64,000 nt of DNA from Phoronis australis (taxonomy: Eukaryota > Phoronida > Phoronidae). Location of the stretch: assembly GCA_002633005.1 (NCBI GenBank), contig NMRA01000296.1, positions 62,001 to 126,000 on the forward strand, written 5' to 3'. The position numbers and the translations under genes are program-made. Shown one piece after another: positions 63,301 through 64,000 of the stretch. The notes beneath the pieces are model-generated. The model ran no database searches and was not told where the DNA came from. It was given only the letters and a program-made list of their open reading frames with translations. The stretch's first letter is position 1. Each line of letters opens with the position of its first letter.

Positions 63301-63921
63301 ATATAGAAAGCCCCACTGAAAGGCAGCCGGAGAGAGCGGGGTGGTCCCGCTTTTGACGCCCGAAATTCATTTTTACCTATGTCATTTTAATAAGAATAAG
63401 TCATTTTAAATAATAACCTGTTAATTATGATGTTGTTATTTCGATTGCCCTTGAGGTTTCTGTGTATATGTTACCACTTTTATTGCACTAAGTCTGCTGG
63501 GCACAACTTTTTTGAAAAAGGGCATGCTTTTTATCATGAAGTGCACCCAAAGGGCAGAGGTTCAAACCTGGTCTGAGCAACAGACCATATGAGCCTTTGA
63601 AGGATTTATGCTATTTGCATTTCAGCATGTTGCGATTGGAGCACGACGTTGATTCAGCTGCCTTTTGCCAGTCGGCTCCGGTCACTTACGCCAAGCCGTC
63701 GCATCATGTCACCATGGCTCTTCACTCCACTGAGCCTACGCCCTCTGGTGAGGAGAGGGCTCCCCCTCAGCAGGCGTTGACTGAGAGTGACTCTGGGGCA
63801 GAGGTGGAAGTGGGCTATGCCAACGGGGAAAAGGGTTTCTTGGATGGCCTGTGGGGGTGCCTACGTCCTGTATGGAGTATGATTGGGAAGGCGGCCTACA
63901 GCGCCGATATGAAGAGTCACG
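60094..63921 (+). CDS. MAP3K12/13: MAP3K12/13-type kinase (DLK/LZK/Wallenda), first two coding exons
   Basis: Exon A follows the acceptor tattgtcttctag and starts at 60094; the CDS runs 60145-60308. Exon B is 63626-63921 (acceptor tttgcatttcag, donor CACG|GTAAGT). Phases agree (AG|C), giving 153 residues plus one base. Residues 125-147 contain KGFLDGLWGCLRPVWSMIG followed by KAAYS, nearly the same as the GFLEGLFGCLRPVW.xIGKAYS segment just before the kinase domain in vertebrate DLK and LZK and not known to me elsewhere. The kinase and leucine-zipper regions lie beyond the window. The family consists of cytoplasmic MAPKKKs that activate JNK/p38, notably in axon injury. The first 120 residues are Ser/Pro/Thr-rich and unconserved. 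Confidence 0.85.
60125..60145 (+). promoter_or_regulatory. Upstream ORF overlapping the kinase start codon (TAATG)
   Basis: ATG AGC AGT CTC CAG GAA TAA: six codons whose stop shares one base with the main ATG. Such an overlap could reduce or couple translation of the kinase; its function is inferred only from position. Confidence 0.4.
62735..62960 (+). mobile_element. tRNA-derived SINE-like sequence
   Basis: tggtggcaagagggagactc (A-box-like), then a B box in gtgggttcaaacccc about 35 bases on, followed by an unrelated tail (gtacctgagcatggcagtta ... agtaggagttgtaagac). It differs from the SINE family at 39832 and 44795. Confidence 0.55.
63155..63412. mobile_element. Palindromic MITE with ~60-base inverted ends
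   Basis: Left end aaaacgacttattcttatta then aaatgac and tgaatttcgggcctcaaaagcg; the right end read backwards gives aaaatgacttattcttatta, aaatgac and tgaatttcgggcgtcaaaagcg. Internal gcgaggc repeats form further hairpins (gcgaggcacaccta with taggtgcctcgc). No clear target duplication. Confidence 0.8.
63626..63921 (+). CDS. MAP3K12/13: MAP3K12/13-type gene exon B (conserved pre-kinase motif)
   Basis: Encodes residues 55-153. A Pro/Ser-rich stretch (STEPTPSGEERAPPQQ) is followed by the diagnostic GFLDGLWGCLRPVWSMIG and KAAYSADMKSH. The exon ends with one base of the next codon; the following exon, outside the window, should begin the WEVPFEEI-type entry to the kinase domain. Confidence 0.88.
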
Positions 63922-64000
63922 GTAAGTGGTATAAAAGCTAATTCCTTTCAAGCCTCCTTGGTTTATCAGTCCGATCATAACCGAAACCGTGGGGAGTTGG

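Larger units (their letters stand above)
60309..63625. other. Intron between the two MAP3K12/13-type exons
   Basis: Contains a tRNA-like SINE (62735-62960) and a palindromic MITE (63155-63412); the remaining AT-rich sequence shows nothing recognisable. Confidence 0.5.

Overview
The window is nuclear DNA of an invertebrate animal: intron-rich genes with GT/AG junctions, long AT-rich intergenic DNA, many MITE- and SINE-like repeats and old retroelement fragments, with no operons or bacterial signals. The gene set (ARM-TIR(-SAM) proteins, one PEA3-type ETS factor, one DLK/LZK-type kinase, a CD20/claudin-like four-span protein) fits a marine deuterostome such as a cephalochordate or hemichordate. 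That assignment is inference; no diagnostic marker is visible. There are two assembly gaps (11222-11832 and 32000-32261) and four single Ns (8030, 22199, 28340, 46745).

Left part (1-21549): two divergently oriented paralogs. Gene 1 (minus strand, 6341 down to 674, running off the left edge) encodes a disordered N-terminus, armadillo-like repeats and the start of a TIR domain. Gene 2 (plus strand, six exons, 15530-21549) is complete: my in-phase exon assembly gives 697 residues in the order ARM - TIR - SAM, a permutation of the SARM1 order (ARM - SAM - SAM - TIR). A glutamate in the TIR aligns with the catalytic residue of TIR NADases. Gene 1 introns carry an inverted Penelope-like retroelement relic and a TIR-bounded element flanked by an unusually long 37-base direct repeat. 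The roughly 9 kb between the genes holds a hAT-type MITE with an 8-base target duplication, a LINE-type reverse transcriptase tail and acidic triplet repeats.

Middle part (21550-40765): gene-poor. It holds a 277-base duplication joined by one N (probably an assembly artefact), a pair of about 240-base direct repeats, a possible small exon near 27.7 kb, an intact four-transmembrane protein gene (30082-30651) and a gapped GAT microsatellite.

Right part (40766-64000): a complete four-exon PEA3/ETV1/4/5-type ETS gene (40766-47780; predicted 380 residues, including a short first exon), followed about 12 kb downstream in the same orientation by the 5' coding exons of a MAP3K12/13 (DLK/LZK/Wallenda) kinase gene, whose kinase domain lies beyond the window. 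From memory ETV5 and MAP3K13 are neighbours on human 3q27, so this looks like conserved linkage. MITEs, tRNA-derived SINEs and fold-back elements fill the introns and spacer.
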